Below are positions 1-6,715 of a DNA stretch of 9,327 nt, in pieces. Below the pieces are notes generated by a model that was given only the letters and a program-made list of their open reading frames with translations, was not told where the DNA came from and searched no databases. The DNA is from Puia dinghuensis. GTDB lineage: Bacteria > Bacteroidota > Bacteroidia > Chitinophagales > Chitinophagaceae. The stretch covers positions 1 to 9,327 of the forward strand of contig JAMFRX010000676.1 in assembly GCA_026224995.1 (NCBI GenBank), given 5' to 3'. Position numbers and translations under genes: made by a program. The first letter of the stretch is position 1. Every line of letters begins with the position of its first letter.

Positions 1-3000
1 ACCTCGATGTCCGGCGAAACGCCTGCATTTTCCACGACGAAGCCATCCTTCGTCCAGATACCTACATTGGGTGCGGTGATCTCGCCGCCATCCATCAAAG
101 TGGGATAGCCCAGTATACCTACCAGCCCGCCCCAGGTACGTTTGCCGATCAACGTCCCCACTCCGAACTTATGGAACATCCACGGCAGCATATCGCCGCC
201 GGAGCCGGCATTCTCGTCGATCAGCATGATCTTAGGTCCCTGTATGCTGGCCGTAGGTGTCTTGAAATCCTGCCCATACCGGGTATGCCAGTTGGATTGG
301 TAAGGTCTTGTCAGGAGCTCTATATAATAGTCGGCCAGGTCGCCGCCGCCATTAAAGCGTTCGTCGACGATGATCGCCGGCTTGGTGGCCTGCGGGAAGA
401 AATAGCGCTTAAAGTAGTCATGCCCTTCCTGCGCGGTATTCGGCACATACACATAGGCGACTTTGCCATTGGTCGCCTCATTAACCTTCTTCAAATTGCC
501 TTCTACCCAATCCCGGTTGCGGAGGGCAAATTCATTATCGACCGGCACCACCTTTACGACCCTCGAACCCGCTATCTGCGGACTGGTGCCGATGGTCAGC
601 TCCACGATCTTCCCGGCCGTATTCTCGAAATATTGATACAAATTATCTTCACCGGAAACTTCCTGACCATTCACGGCGAGGATATAATCACCCACCGCTG
701 CATTGACCCCCGGTTCCGTCAGCGGCGACCGAAGATTAGGATTCCAGTTGAGACCGCCATAGATCTTCTTTATCCGATAACGGCCATTCTCGATAGAATA
801 ATCCGCTCCCAGCAGGCCGCCTCTGATAGTCTTCAATGCAAAAGGATGGTCTCCGCCGTTTGTGATAAAGTGATGGCCGATCGACAATTCGCTGCCCATC
901 CATTGGAGCAGGAAGTTCAGGTCGTCGCGGCAGCTCAGGTCGGGTAGAAAGGCCGTATATTTTTTCTTGACACCCGCCCAGTCGACCCCATGCATGTTCG
1001 GATCGTAAAAATAATCCCTATTGACCCGCCAGGCTTCGTCGAAGATCTCGGCCCATTCCGCCGCCGGATCCACCTTTACCTGGATCTCATTGACGTTCAC
1101 CGTCCCCTTGGCTGGGTCGGGCTTCGCGCCGGCATCGGCTATCCACAAAGTTCCACTCTTCGCGTACAGCATCTTCTTGCCATCGGCGGAAAGCTCGTAT
1201 CCTTCCAGATCGAAGACCTCCTGGTCCTTGCGCTTTTTAAGATCATATTTATGCAAGGTTCCAGACCCGTCCCCTTCTTCGCTATAGACCACATAATAGA
1301 GGGCATCGTCCTTCCCTATCGTGAGCTGCCCCATATTGCTCGCCTTTATCGGCAGGTCGATGATCCTGTTCTGTATCCCATCCCAATCGATGTTCAACAC
1401 TTCCGTCTTCTTGTCGGCGGCCGCCTTGTCCGCGTCTGCCTTGCCCCCGTCTGTCTTACCGCCACCCTTGCCTGCGCTTCCCTTCCCCGTCGCCACATCC
1501 GCTTTGGGCGCCGCATCGCCTGATCCGGCTGCCGCCGCCCCTTTCTCTTCGTCGTTCTCCTTCGCGAAAGGCGAGACCGTCTCCTTCTGCAGGGTCACCA
1601 GGTAGATGGAAAGCGTCGCCCGCATATCTGCGCTGGATTGATCGAACCAGTTGAGCACCGGACCTGCATCCGTAGACGCAAAGAAGTACAGATACTTACC
1701 CTTAGGATCGAATTTCGGTTGCTCGGCATCGCTGAGCCCATCGGTTACCGGATAGGACTTCTGTTCCGGTACGCTATATAGGTAAGCTCGTTTGAATTGG
1801 GTAGCCGTTAGTTTGGTATAAGCGATCCACCGGCTATCATACGACCAGTCGCTGGCGATATCCCTGAAAGGCCCGGGACTATAGAGCTCGTCGGAGTCTA
1901 CCTTCCTGATCTCCCCCGAAGCAATATCCAGGACATATAATGTCCTGCTGTTGTCTACAAAAGAAAGCTTCTTGCTGTCAGGCGAGAATTTCAGCTGGTC
2001 ATAGAACCCCGCTCCCGACAGCTTAACGGTCTTCACCGCCCCCTTCCCGTCTTCCGGCTGAATGCGAAGAACGTTCTCGCCGGAAGCATCCGAAAAATAG
2101 GCGATGGACTTCCCATCCGGTGACCAGGCCGGCGCCGTCTCATGCGCAGCCGTCGTCTGCGTCAGGTTCCGGTAATCCCCCTTCTCCGCCGGGACCGTCA
2201 CGATATCCCCGCGGAAGTCGAGCACCACCCGCGCCCCGCTCGGCGAGATAGCCGCGCTCCGGATATATCTCGAGCCCCCCGAAGCATACCGCGGCCTTAG
2301 CTCCAGCAGATCGGCCGCAATCCCGATGGTCAATTTCTTTTCCGCACCACCCGCAATGTCATATAGATGCAGATACCCGGCCTGCTCAAAAGCGATCCTG
2401 CCGTCCCTGCCGGACATGCTCAGGACCGGAAAGTCCGTGAACTTCGTCAATGCCTTGACCTGCTTCGACCCGATATCATAAACATACAGATTGAATTCCC
2501 CATCCCGGTCACTGCGGAAATAGACCGTATTCCCGATCCAGACCGGCGAAGCATCATTACATCCGCCCGTAGGCTGTGGAATAGTCTCTATCGACAGGTC
2601 CTTAAAAGAGAAAAGCCAGATCTTGGCCATCTGCCCACCCCTATAGTGTTTCCATTGCCGGAAAGGATCTGGTATAGGCGTATAGGCCAGCCTGCTTCCG
2701 TCGGGCGAATAAGACGCATAATAAGCATTGGGGATCTCCAGTTGCTTCTCCGGCCCACCGGTCAAAGGAACCGTAAACAGCTTGTAGTACCGGTTGGTAA
2801 AATTAGCCCGCTGGGAAATGAACAGCACCGACTTCCCATCCGTAGTGAAGCCCCTGACAATATCCGCTCCCGGATGCCACGTCAGCCGCTTCGGCATTCC
2901 CCCTTCCACAGGGATCACATACACGTCGATGTTCCCATCATACTGCGCGCTAAATGCAATGAACTTCCCGTCCGGTGAGAACACAGGACTCGATTCTATC

Positions 3001-3206
3001 CCCTCGCTCACGGTCAGCCGCCGTGGCTGCGTTCCATCCGCATTGGCGACCCAAAGGTCCTCCGCATAGATAAAAGCGATGTGATCCGCACTGATGGCCG
3101 GCTGCGACAGCATCCGCGTATCTTTCGTATCGATGGCTAAGGAATGAAAGGGGCTGGCAAGGGCGACCAATAACGCGGTGCCGGCCAGTAGATTGGCGAT
3201 TCTCAT
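1..3206 (-). CDS. Tricorn-like S41 family peptidase (3' end outside window)
   Basis: This is a periplasmic tricorn-type serine peptidase, expected to degrade oligopeptides. One open frame runs 1068 codons from ATG at 3206 to the left edge without a stop or frameshift. Residues 1-24 are a signal peptide (MRIANLLAGTALL..., ending SLA). Residues of about 25-700 carry many beta-propeller motifs of the SPDGKxIAF type (FSPDGKFIAFS, YSPDGSRLAYT, WSPDGKSIAYFS, FSPDSKKLSFVD). Residues of about 549-604 form a Lys/Ala/Gly/Asp-rich low-complexity linker. A PDZ-like stretch follows at about 790-885 (GDYILAVNGQEV). The S41 core shows His778 in SIGHHF, the nucleophile Ser1002 in NAGSGGDMLP, and Glu1059 in VVENAGVSPD, matching the known Ser/His/Glu arrangement of tricorn by inference. 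The Ser that precedes the catalytic His in archaeal tricorn is Gly here. Family members are about 1070-1100 residues, so only a short C-terminal tail is missing. It is transcribed alone, away from the next genes. I am confident of the family; its substrate is unknown. Confidence 0.93.
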   Translation of the reverse strand, partial: MRIANLLAGTALLVALASPFHSLAIDTKDTRMLSQPAISADHIAFIYAEDLWVANADGTQPRRLTVSEGIESSPVFSPDGKFIAFSAQYDGNIDVYVIPVEGGMPKRLTWHPGADIVRGFTTDGKSVLFISQRANFTNRYYKLFTVPLTGGPEKQLEIPNAYYASYSPDGSRLAYTPIPDPFRQWKHYRGGQMAKIWLFSFKDLSIETIPQPTGGCNDASPVWIGNTVYFRSDRDGEFNLYVYDIGSKQVKALTKFTDFPVLSMSGRDGRIAFEQAGYLHLYDIAGGAEKKLTIGIAADLLELRPRYASGGSRYIRSAAISPSGARVVLDFRGDIVTVPAEKGDYRNLTQTTAAHETAPAWSPDGKSIAYFSDASGENVLRIQPEDGKGAVKTVKLSGAGFYDQLKFSPDSKKLSFVDNSRTLYVLDIASGEIRKVDSDELYSPGPFRDIASDWSYDSRWIAYTKLTATQFKRAYLYSVPEQKSYPVTDGLSDAEQPKFDPKGKYLYFFASTDAGPVLNWFDQSSADMRATLSIYLVTLQKETVSPFAKENDEEKGAAAAGSGDAAPKADVATGKGSAGKGGGKTDGGKADADKAAADKKTEVLNIDWDGIQNRIIDLPIKASNMGQLTIGKDDALYYVVYSEEGDGSGTLHKYDLKKRKDQEVFDLEGYELSADGKKMLYAKSGTLWIADAGAKPDPAKGTVNVNEIQVKVDPAAEWAEIFDEAWRVNRDYFYDPNMHGVDWAGVKKKYTAFLPDLSCRDDLNFLLQWMGSELSIGHHFITNGGDHPFALKTIRGGLLGADYSIENGRYRIKKIYGGLNWNPNLRSPLTEPGVNAAVGDYILAVNGQEVSGEDNLYQYFENTAGKIVELTIGTSPQIAGSRVVKVVPVDNEFALRNRDWVEGNLKKVNEATNGKVAYVYVPNTAQEGHDYFKRYFFPQATKPAIIVDERFNGGGDLADYYIELLTRPYQSNWHTRYGQDFKTPTASIQGPKIMLIDENAGSGGDMLPWMFHKFGVGTLIGKRTWGGLVGILGYPTLMDGGEITAPNVGIWTKDGFVVENAGVSPDIE

Positions 3207-3227
3207 AACGATTAGTTGAAAATTTCG

Positions 3228-3235
3228 TTAAGATA
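3228..3235 (-). promoter_or_regulatory. Possible -7 promoter element for the tricorn-like gene
   Basis: On the minus strand this reads TATCTTAA, a partial match to the Bacteroidota -7 consensus TAnnTTTG, 21 nt upstream of the ATG at 3206. No clear TTG -33 element lies at the usual distance; the nearest T-rich stretch, TTTTTTAG, is about 23 nt further upstream. The leader has no Shine-Dalgarno sequence. The call rests on position and partial sequence match only. Confidence 0.3.
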
Positions 3236-3404
3236 CCCAAATTCTTGAAACTTGCTAAAAAACAGGCTTTGCAGGCTCATCACCCAATTTAACAGCCGAA
3301 TCGACTGTTATTGCCGCGATGATAGCAGTGCAACGATCATCACCGAAGAGGCCAGCCCATTAACCAATCGTAAAAGGTAAAAGGATTCCAGCAGTTCCCA
3401 AGGC

Positions 3405-3438
3405 CTGCACGGCAAAGGCGGTGCAGTCGTTTTTGTTT
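3405..3438 (+). terminator. Hairpin with T-run, intrinsic-terminator-like
   Basis: CTGCAC (3405-3410) pairs with GTGCAG (3421-3426). After one G-G mismatch, GC (3412-3413) pairs with GC (3418-3419) around the loop AAAG. The stem is followed by TCG and then TTTTTGTTT at 3430-3438. This is the form of a plus-strand Rho-independent terminator; read from the minus strand there is no T-run after the stem. No plus-strand coding gene lies upstream within the window, so it would end an unannotated transcript or act as an attenuator before the lipoprotein gene. The structure was read by eye, with no folding energy. Confidence 0.4.
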
Positions 3439-3520
3439 AGATTCATGAGATCGGTTACGAGTAAGCGTTTTTATTTAAGGGTGCTTAAGAATATTGATTA
3501 TACCGTCCCCCTTTTTTTTA

Positions 3521-3547
3521 TTGGTTTTTGAATTATTGGTAAATTTC
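3521..3547 (+). promoter_or_regulatory. Candidate promoter for the lipoprotein cluster
   Basis: TTG at 3521-3523 is followed after 16 nt by TAAATTTC at 3540-3547, one base off the Bacteroidota TAnnTTTG -7 element. The spacing is slightly shorter than the clear promoters at 6674-6705 and 9031-9060 in this window. It would give a leader of roughly 110 nt before the ATG at 3663. It is A+T-rich DNA where chance matches are frequent, so this is only a candidate. Confidence 0.28.
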
Positions 3548-3662
3548 TAATTGGGTATCCATCGCCGCGATATCTCACAATTTATTCACAATCGACCAGC
3601 GGCATCTTGATTTTGCCTACCTCAGGCTGATGCTGAACATTCACATACGTAAAAACCTTATC

Positions 3663-5051
3663 ATGTCACATTATACTACCAAACTAATACCTGTCGTCTT
3701 CCTGTGCCTATGTGCCACTTGTTGCGTAAAAGATAAACGTACCATATCCAACGCGGTAGGCCACACAGCGATAGACTCCGCGCAGCTATATTTCGAAAGT
3801 TCTGTTTTAGGAGAGGGTGGACCTCCAAACTCCCAAAATTACCGGGCGCACCAACCAAGAACTGTCCGATGGGACCTGTCCAGGACCGTCCTGCTGTCGA
3901 ACGGACAGGCAATCGTTGCTCCGGTCCAGTTTACGCACCCGCTATTTATTACGTCGGATGTGACGGGGAACGGGAGCTTTTCGCTGAATGACATTACAGC
4001 CCTCATCGTCATGCGCGATTCGAGTGCCCAATTTCATTGCAGTTTGGTGACCTACCTACCAGATAGCACAGCCATTGTAGGCGTCAGCACAAGTTCTGGA
4101 ATTATGTTGGTAGAGGATTGGCAGGGGAATTCTATTAGGGCGCCGCGGCGATTTGTTAAGCAATTGAACTCAATTAGCACGTCGAGTACAGACGGGAACG
4201 ACGGGAATGTCGAAACGGATGTCGACGTCAATATTGAGGTATGTAATACGATCTACGGGTATAATTATTCGTCAGACTTTCCGGACGATGGTGAATCGTG
4301 GTCAGAGACTAGTTGCAATACCTATGGTCTTCAACAGCTGGGGTCAGATGGAAGTCCCGGCCCGAGGGATTTGACTGGGATATTTGTACGCCGCATTCCA
4401 ATCTATACGGTGCAACTGGCGCCGCCTGGCAACCCAATCGGAAACATTGCCGATTATTTTAAATGCTTTACCCAAAGCGACAACAGCGACCACCAGTACA
4501 CGGTTACCCTAGCTGTTGAGCAGCCGGTAACAGATAGCAGGCAGCCATGGACCTGGTCGAGCACGGGTTTGGGAGGAAGCAGCGCTGGTACTAACCCCAT
4601 CAACGTAGGACATACGTGGCTAATCTTTTCGGAGAGTACAGGGATCGCTACGACTACACGAAATGTCGGATTCTACCCTCAAAGCATCGTATTGCCAGGT
4701 TCTGCGACAGCACAGGGTGTTCTCGCTAATGACGAAAATATGGGATACGATATCAGCCTTACTATCAATGTGTCAAGTCAGCAGTTCTTCGACATGCTGA
4801 ACTATACAAGTCAGGGGAACAATGCGGGGTATGACTACAACCTGAATTCGAACAATTGCACGACCTTTGCATTGGACGCGATGGCGGCAGGGGGTGTCGC
4901 TATCCCCGCCACTATCGGTACCTGGACCGGAGGCGGGCAAGGTCTTGATCCTGGCGATTTAGGCGAAGACCTTCGAGGGATGCAACTAGCAGGGAATATG
5001 AGCCAAAACACGGTGAGCAACCCGCACCCCAACGTGGGCACATGTAACTAA
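3663..5051 (+). CDS. Lipoprotein with C-terminal papain-like (His...Asn-Cys) domain
   Basis: This encodes a predicted cell-envelope lipoprotein of 462 residues. The ATG at 3663 is preferred over one at 3630, because it places a hydrophobic signal (LIPVVFLCLCAT) directly at the N-terminus, ending in a CCVKDKR stretch like Bacteroidota lipoproteins with lipidated Cys20 or Cys21. Residues of about 30-250 are Ser/Thr/Asp-rich with no recognised domain. The C-terminal part (about 262-462) has a GHTW motif with His317, a GFYPQ segment at 336-340, and NSNNCTTFALD with Cys399. This order, His before Cys, is typical of circularly permuted papain-like folds (NlpC/P60-LRAT-type hydrolases), so a peptidase, amidase or acyl-transfer role is possible. 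I recall the C-terminal pattern, including the PGDLGED and PHPNVG tail, as recurring in hypothetical proteins of Chitinophagaceae, but no named family. The secreted protein gene follows 22 bp later. The lipoprotein call is firm; enzyme activity is inferred. Confidence 0.85.
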   Translation: MSHYTTKLIPVVFLCLCATCCVKDKRTISNAVGHTAIDSAQLYFESSVLGEGGPPNSQNYRAHQPRTVRWDLSRTVLLSNGQAIVAPVQFTHPLFITSDVTGNGSFSLNDITALIVMRDSSAQFHCSLVTYLPDSTAIVGVSTSSGIMLVEDWQGNSIRAPRRFVKQLNSISTSSTDGNDGNVETDVDVNIEVCNTIYGYNYSSDFPDDGESWSETSCNTYGLQQLGSDGSPGPRDLTGIFVRRIPIYTVQLAPPGNPIGNIADYFKCFTQSDNSDHQYTVTLAVEQPVTDSRQPWTWSSTGLGGSSAGTNPINVGHTWLIFSESTGIATTTRNVGFYPQSIVLPGSATAQGVLANDENMGYDISLTINVSSQQFFDMLNYTSQGNNAGYDYNLNSNNCTTFALDAMAAGGVAIPATIGTWTGGGQGLDPGDLGEDLRGMQLAGNMSQNTVSNPHPNVGTCN

Positions 5052-5073
5052 TTGAAAACATTATGAATTTGCT

Positions 5074-5505
5074 ATGAGATACATTATTTTGATGGCGATA
5101 ACACTCTTTATGGGGGTTCCAGGCTTCTCGCAATTGTTGAATTGGGAGAAAGCGTCTAGTTGGCTGATGTACGATACTATTGGCCGGGAAAGAACTTTTC
5201 AGAAGGATTCTTTGTCCTATTACCGATCTGCCCGCATGAACGACGATACAATGAAATATTATTTATCCGACGTCTCGCCAGTCCCGATAGAAAAGACGAA
5301 GGGTGTTGTGTGGATGGGTTATTATCGGGTGTCCTGTCAACTGCTCGACACAACAAGAGTATTGCTGATCAGCAGGTACGGCGGTTTTTTTGCCGACCTC
5401 TCTACGAAGGTGTATTATGAGATCCCGGTAGCCGAACGAGCATCCTGGTACGAATATTTTAACCAGACATTTGGCTCAATAGCCAGATTTGGAAAAACCG
5501 ATTAA
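5074..5505 (+). CDS. Small secreted protein of unknown function
   Basis: This encodes 143 residues, starting at ATG 5074, 22 bp after the lipoprotein gene's stop. Residues 1-20 (MRYIILMAITLFMGVPGFSQ) are a standard signal peptide with probable cleavage after FSQ or just before Q. The mature part is about 123 residues, rich in aromatic residues (WLMYD, SYYRS, MGYYRV, WYEYFNQTFG), with a single cysteine at 88, so it is probably a small periplasmic beta-rich domain. I recognise no family. The tight spacing on both sides suggests co-transcription with the lipoprotein and the downstream membrane protein; if so, a partner or inhibitor of the hydrolase-like lipoprotein is one possible role, but nothing in the sequence proves it. 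Confidence 0.75.
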   Translation: MRYIILMAITLFMGVPGFSQLLNWEKASSWLMYDTIGRERTFQKDSLSYYRSARMNDDTMKYYLSDVSPVPIEKTKGVVWMGYYRVSCQLLDTTRVLLISRYGGFFADLSTKVYYEIPVAERASWYEYFNQTFGSIARFGKTD

Positions 5506-5527
5506 AAGTGGATATAACTATTCGCCG

Positions 5528-5896
5528 ATGACTTACAAATCAAACAACTTATTATGGTCGGTGCTGATTTACGCTGGTTTGGCCCTGGTTGGCTACATAT
5601 TGGGCGTCCGCCAACGCGACGGAATTGTATCAGTCTTTTCGGTTCTTTATCTGCTGCAATGGTGGCTGTTTGGCGGCTTGGGCCTAATACTATTTATTCT
5701 GCGCAAATTTCGAGTCTTAAAAAATCCAGTGGGCTTATTGTATGTATTTTGTGGAGTGGCATCCTTGTTTAATGCCGGGATTGAGGCCTACCTTCTATGG
5801 ACGGGTGACCCTGCTTATGCGACAACATCCCTGTGGTTGCAGGTAGGCGTCACCGCTTGTCTGTCCTTCCTGATCTTGACAGGCGTTTTTCTATGA
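5528..5896 (+). CDS. Four-helix integral membrane protein, unknown function
   Basis: This encodes 122 residues from ATG 5528, 22 bp after the preceding stop. The frame is open further upstream to a TTG at 5489, but that start would overlap the preceding gene and add a polar segment, so the ATG is preferred. Four hydrophobic segments are visible at about 8-26 (LLWSVLIYAGLALVGYILG), 35-57 (around LLQWWLFGGLGLILF), 67-90 (around VFCGVASLFNAGIEAYLLW) and 102-122. A short basic loop, LRKFRVLKN, follows the second helix. There is no recognisable motif or family. It ends 11 bp before the convergent stop of the DUF2442-XRE gene, with no terminator hairpin apparent between them. Confidence 0.75.
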   Translation: MTYKSNNLLWSVLIYAGLALVGYILGVRQRDGIVSVFSVLYLLQWWLFGGLGLILFILRKFRVLKNPVGLLYVFCGVASLFNAGIEAYLLWTGDPAYATTSLWLQVGVTACLSFLILTGVFL

Positions 5897-5907
5897 GGTC
5901 CGATTGC

Positions 5908-6426
5908 CTATCTAATATTGATCTCCAGCTGCCTGCCCAGTCCCGTCTCCACTATCTTTTGCAAAGTAGAAAGCTCTATACCCGACTTATCATTTTCGAT
6001 CCTGGAGATATAATTCCTGCTAGTTCCGCTTCTTTCAGCTAGTCCGCCTTGGGTAAGGCCTGCCTTTTCCCGCATTTCCCTGACCAGCTGGCCGATAGCC
6101 AACACCGACACTTCCTTATCCATTTTACTAAGCCGATATAGAACATCTGGGCCTATCTCAAAGGGCACGCTCCTTTCCTTGCCCTTAAACGTAATAACCT
6201 GGCCAGCCTTTTTCCAGGAAAGAGTATTGTTATTCAACTTTACTTTTTTAAATTCTTTCGGGTCAAGGAGTATCCGGACATTTGAATCCTTGGGGATATC
6301 AATAGACTTCAAAACTTCCCGAAAATCAATAATCCTTGAATCGCCGTTGTTAAAAACAACAGAGATTATCAGCCCATCGATCCGGTTGATTTTTAAGATC
6401 CTTGGAAGTTTGGCAACTTTTCTCAT
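5908..6426 (-). CDS. DUF2442-XRE fusion, antitoxin-like regulator
   Basis: This 172-residue protein has two parts. Residues of about 10-95 resemble DUF2442 (ILKINRIDGLIISVVFNNGD, IIDFREVL, then a strand-rich stretch ending VPFEIGPDVLY). Residues of about 110-170 form an XRE/HTH_3 DNA-binding domain: IGQLVREMREKAGLTQGGLA, then ERSGTSRNYISRIENDKSGI with the recognition helix, then LSTLQKIVETGL. The ATG at 6426 overlaps the TGA of the upstream DUF4160 gene by 4 bp (ATGA), indicating an operon with coupled translation. In known pairs, DUF4160 and DUF2442 proteins are frequent neighbours and are treated as candidate toxin-antitoxin partners; here the HTH makes the second protein the natural DNA-binding antitoxin and autoregulator. 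The palindromes at 6679-6694 and 6701-6715 are likely operators. Domain assignment is confident; the antitoxin function is inferred. Confidence 0.88.
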   Translation of the reverse strand: MRKVAKLPRILKINRIDGLIISVVFNNGDSRIIDFREVLKSIDIPKDSNVRILLDPKEFKKVKLNNNTLSWKKAGQVITFKGKERSVPFEIGPDVLYRLSKMDKEVSVLAIGQLVREMREKAGLTQGGLAERSGTSRNYISRIENDKSGIELSTLQKIVETGLGRQLEINIR

Positions 6427-6659
6427 CTCAATTTTTCGTTGAATTTATAAAAGATTTCTAACGCATCGTCCTCGTTTTCCACTAGCCAGCGAACTACTTT
6501 TTTCATCTGCTTTCCAGGTAGATATCCAGCATACAATTTTTTCGATCTGATCTCTACCAATGCCTCAAATTCATTATACAAAGCATGAACATGAGCCGGA
6601 ACATGCTCGCCGTAATAGATGTTGATGTTTATTCCATCAAAATAGTCTATAGTAGGCAC
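6423..6659 (-). CDS. DUF4160 family protein, toxin-like partner
   Basis: This 78-residue protein matches DUF4160: the N-terminus MPTIDYFDGININIYY and the segment GEHVPAHVHALYNEFEALVEI, holding the family's His-rich core (His19, His23, His25), followed by KLYAGYLP and a C-terminal helix ending in the W58-LVENEDDALEIF stretch. The full usual length of the family is present. The start is GTG at 6659; it is chosen because family members begin MPxI at this point and no ATG fits. It is the first gene of a two-gene operon with the DUF2442-XRE gene, overlapping it by 4 bp. A strong promoter match lies 15 bp upstream, giving a leader of only about 10 nt. The biochemical activity of DUF4160 is not known to me; the toxin role is inferred from gene pairing. 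Confidence 0.88.
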   Translation of the reverse strand: MPTIDYFDGININIYYGEHVPAHVHALYNEFEALVEIRSKKLYAGYLPGKQMKKVVRWLVENEDDALEIFYKFNEKLR

Positions 6660-6673
6660 AGAATTATTTTAGA

Positions 6674-6705
6674 CAAAGGTACCTAATTAGGTACACATTC
6701 CCAAA
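6674..6705 (-). promoter_or_regulatory. Promoter of the DUF4160/DUF2442-XRE operon
   Basis: On the minus strand TTTGG (6701-6705), with TTG as the -33 element, is followed 20 nt later by TACCTTTG (6674-6681), an exact match to the Bacteroidota -7 element TAnnTTTG. The box ends 15 bp before the GTG start at 6659, so the leader is very short. The -33 element lies next to the stop codon (6706-6708) of the upstream membrane protein gene. This is one of the two best promoter matches in the window. Confidence 0.75.
6679..6694. promoter_or_regulatory. Perfect 16-bp palindrome, probable operator
   Basis: GTACCTAATTAGGTAC is a perfect 16-bp palindrome. It lies between the -33 and -7 elements of the DUF4160 promoter and overlaps three bases of the -7 box. 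A dimeric repressor bound here would block RNA polymerase. The XRE domain encoded by the second gene of the same operon is the obvious candidate, as in self-regulating toxin-antitoxin operons. Binding itself is inferred. Confidence 0.65.
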
Positions 6706-6715
6706 TTAAATTTGG
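6701..6715. promoter_or_regulatory. Second inverted repeat at the -33 element
   Basis: CCAAATT-A-AATTTGG is a perfect 7+1+7 inverted repeat that contains the -33 element of the DUF4160 promoter and the stop codon of the membrane protein gene. Its sequence differs from the 6679-6694 palindrome. It could be a second operator; a 7-bp stem without a T-run makes it a poor terminator for the upstream gene. Confidence 0.45.

Larger units (their letters stand above)
3207..3629. other. Intergenic region, about 420 bp, divergent 5' ends
   Basis: This gap lies between the divergent tricorn-like gene and the lipoprotein gene. Neither strand shows a convincing protein gene: reading frames entering from the left are shadows of the tricorn gene. 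It holds a candidate promoter for each flanking gene, a plus-strand hairpin followed by a T-run (3405-3438), and a C5T8 homopolymer stretch at 3507-3519. The right half is A+T-rich, unlike the tricorn gene. The hairpin has no obvious plus-strand gene before it, so the region may encode a small RNA or belong to a long leader. Confidence 0.6.

Noticed and set aside
171..3069. Several plus-strand open frames of 88-258 codons
   Set aside because: They lie opposite the tricorn-like gene, whose continuous 1068-codon frame has recognisable signal peptide, propeller repeats and catalytic motifs; the plus-strand products are Arg/Ile/Pro-rich without any family pattern.
2950..3240. Minus-strand open frame of 96 codons at the tricorn 5' end
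   Set aside because: It overlaps the tricorn start in another frame and gives a Cys/Arg/His-rich product of the kind expected from an out-of-frame reading; the true start is ATG 3206 with a signal peptide.
3507..3519. C5T8 homopolymer stretch as a terminator
   Set aside because: No stem precedes the T-run, so it does not look like an intrinsic terminator.
5063..5077. Four-codon mini frame (MNL plus one codon) whose TGA overlaps the ATG at 5074
   Set aside because: It could hint at translational coupling, but such short frames arise by chance in A+T-rich spacers and no supporting signal was seen.
6179..6442. Plus-strand open frame of 87 codons
   Set aside because: It is the antisense of the DUF2442-XRE gene, whose domains are clearly recognisable.
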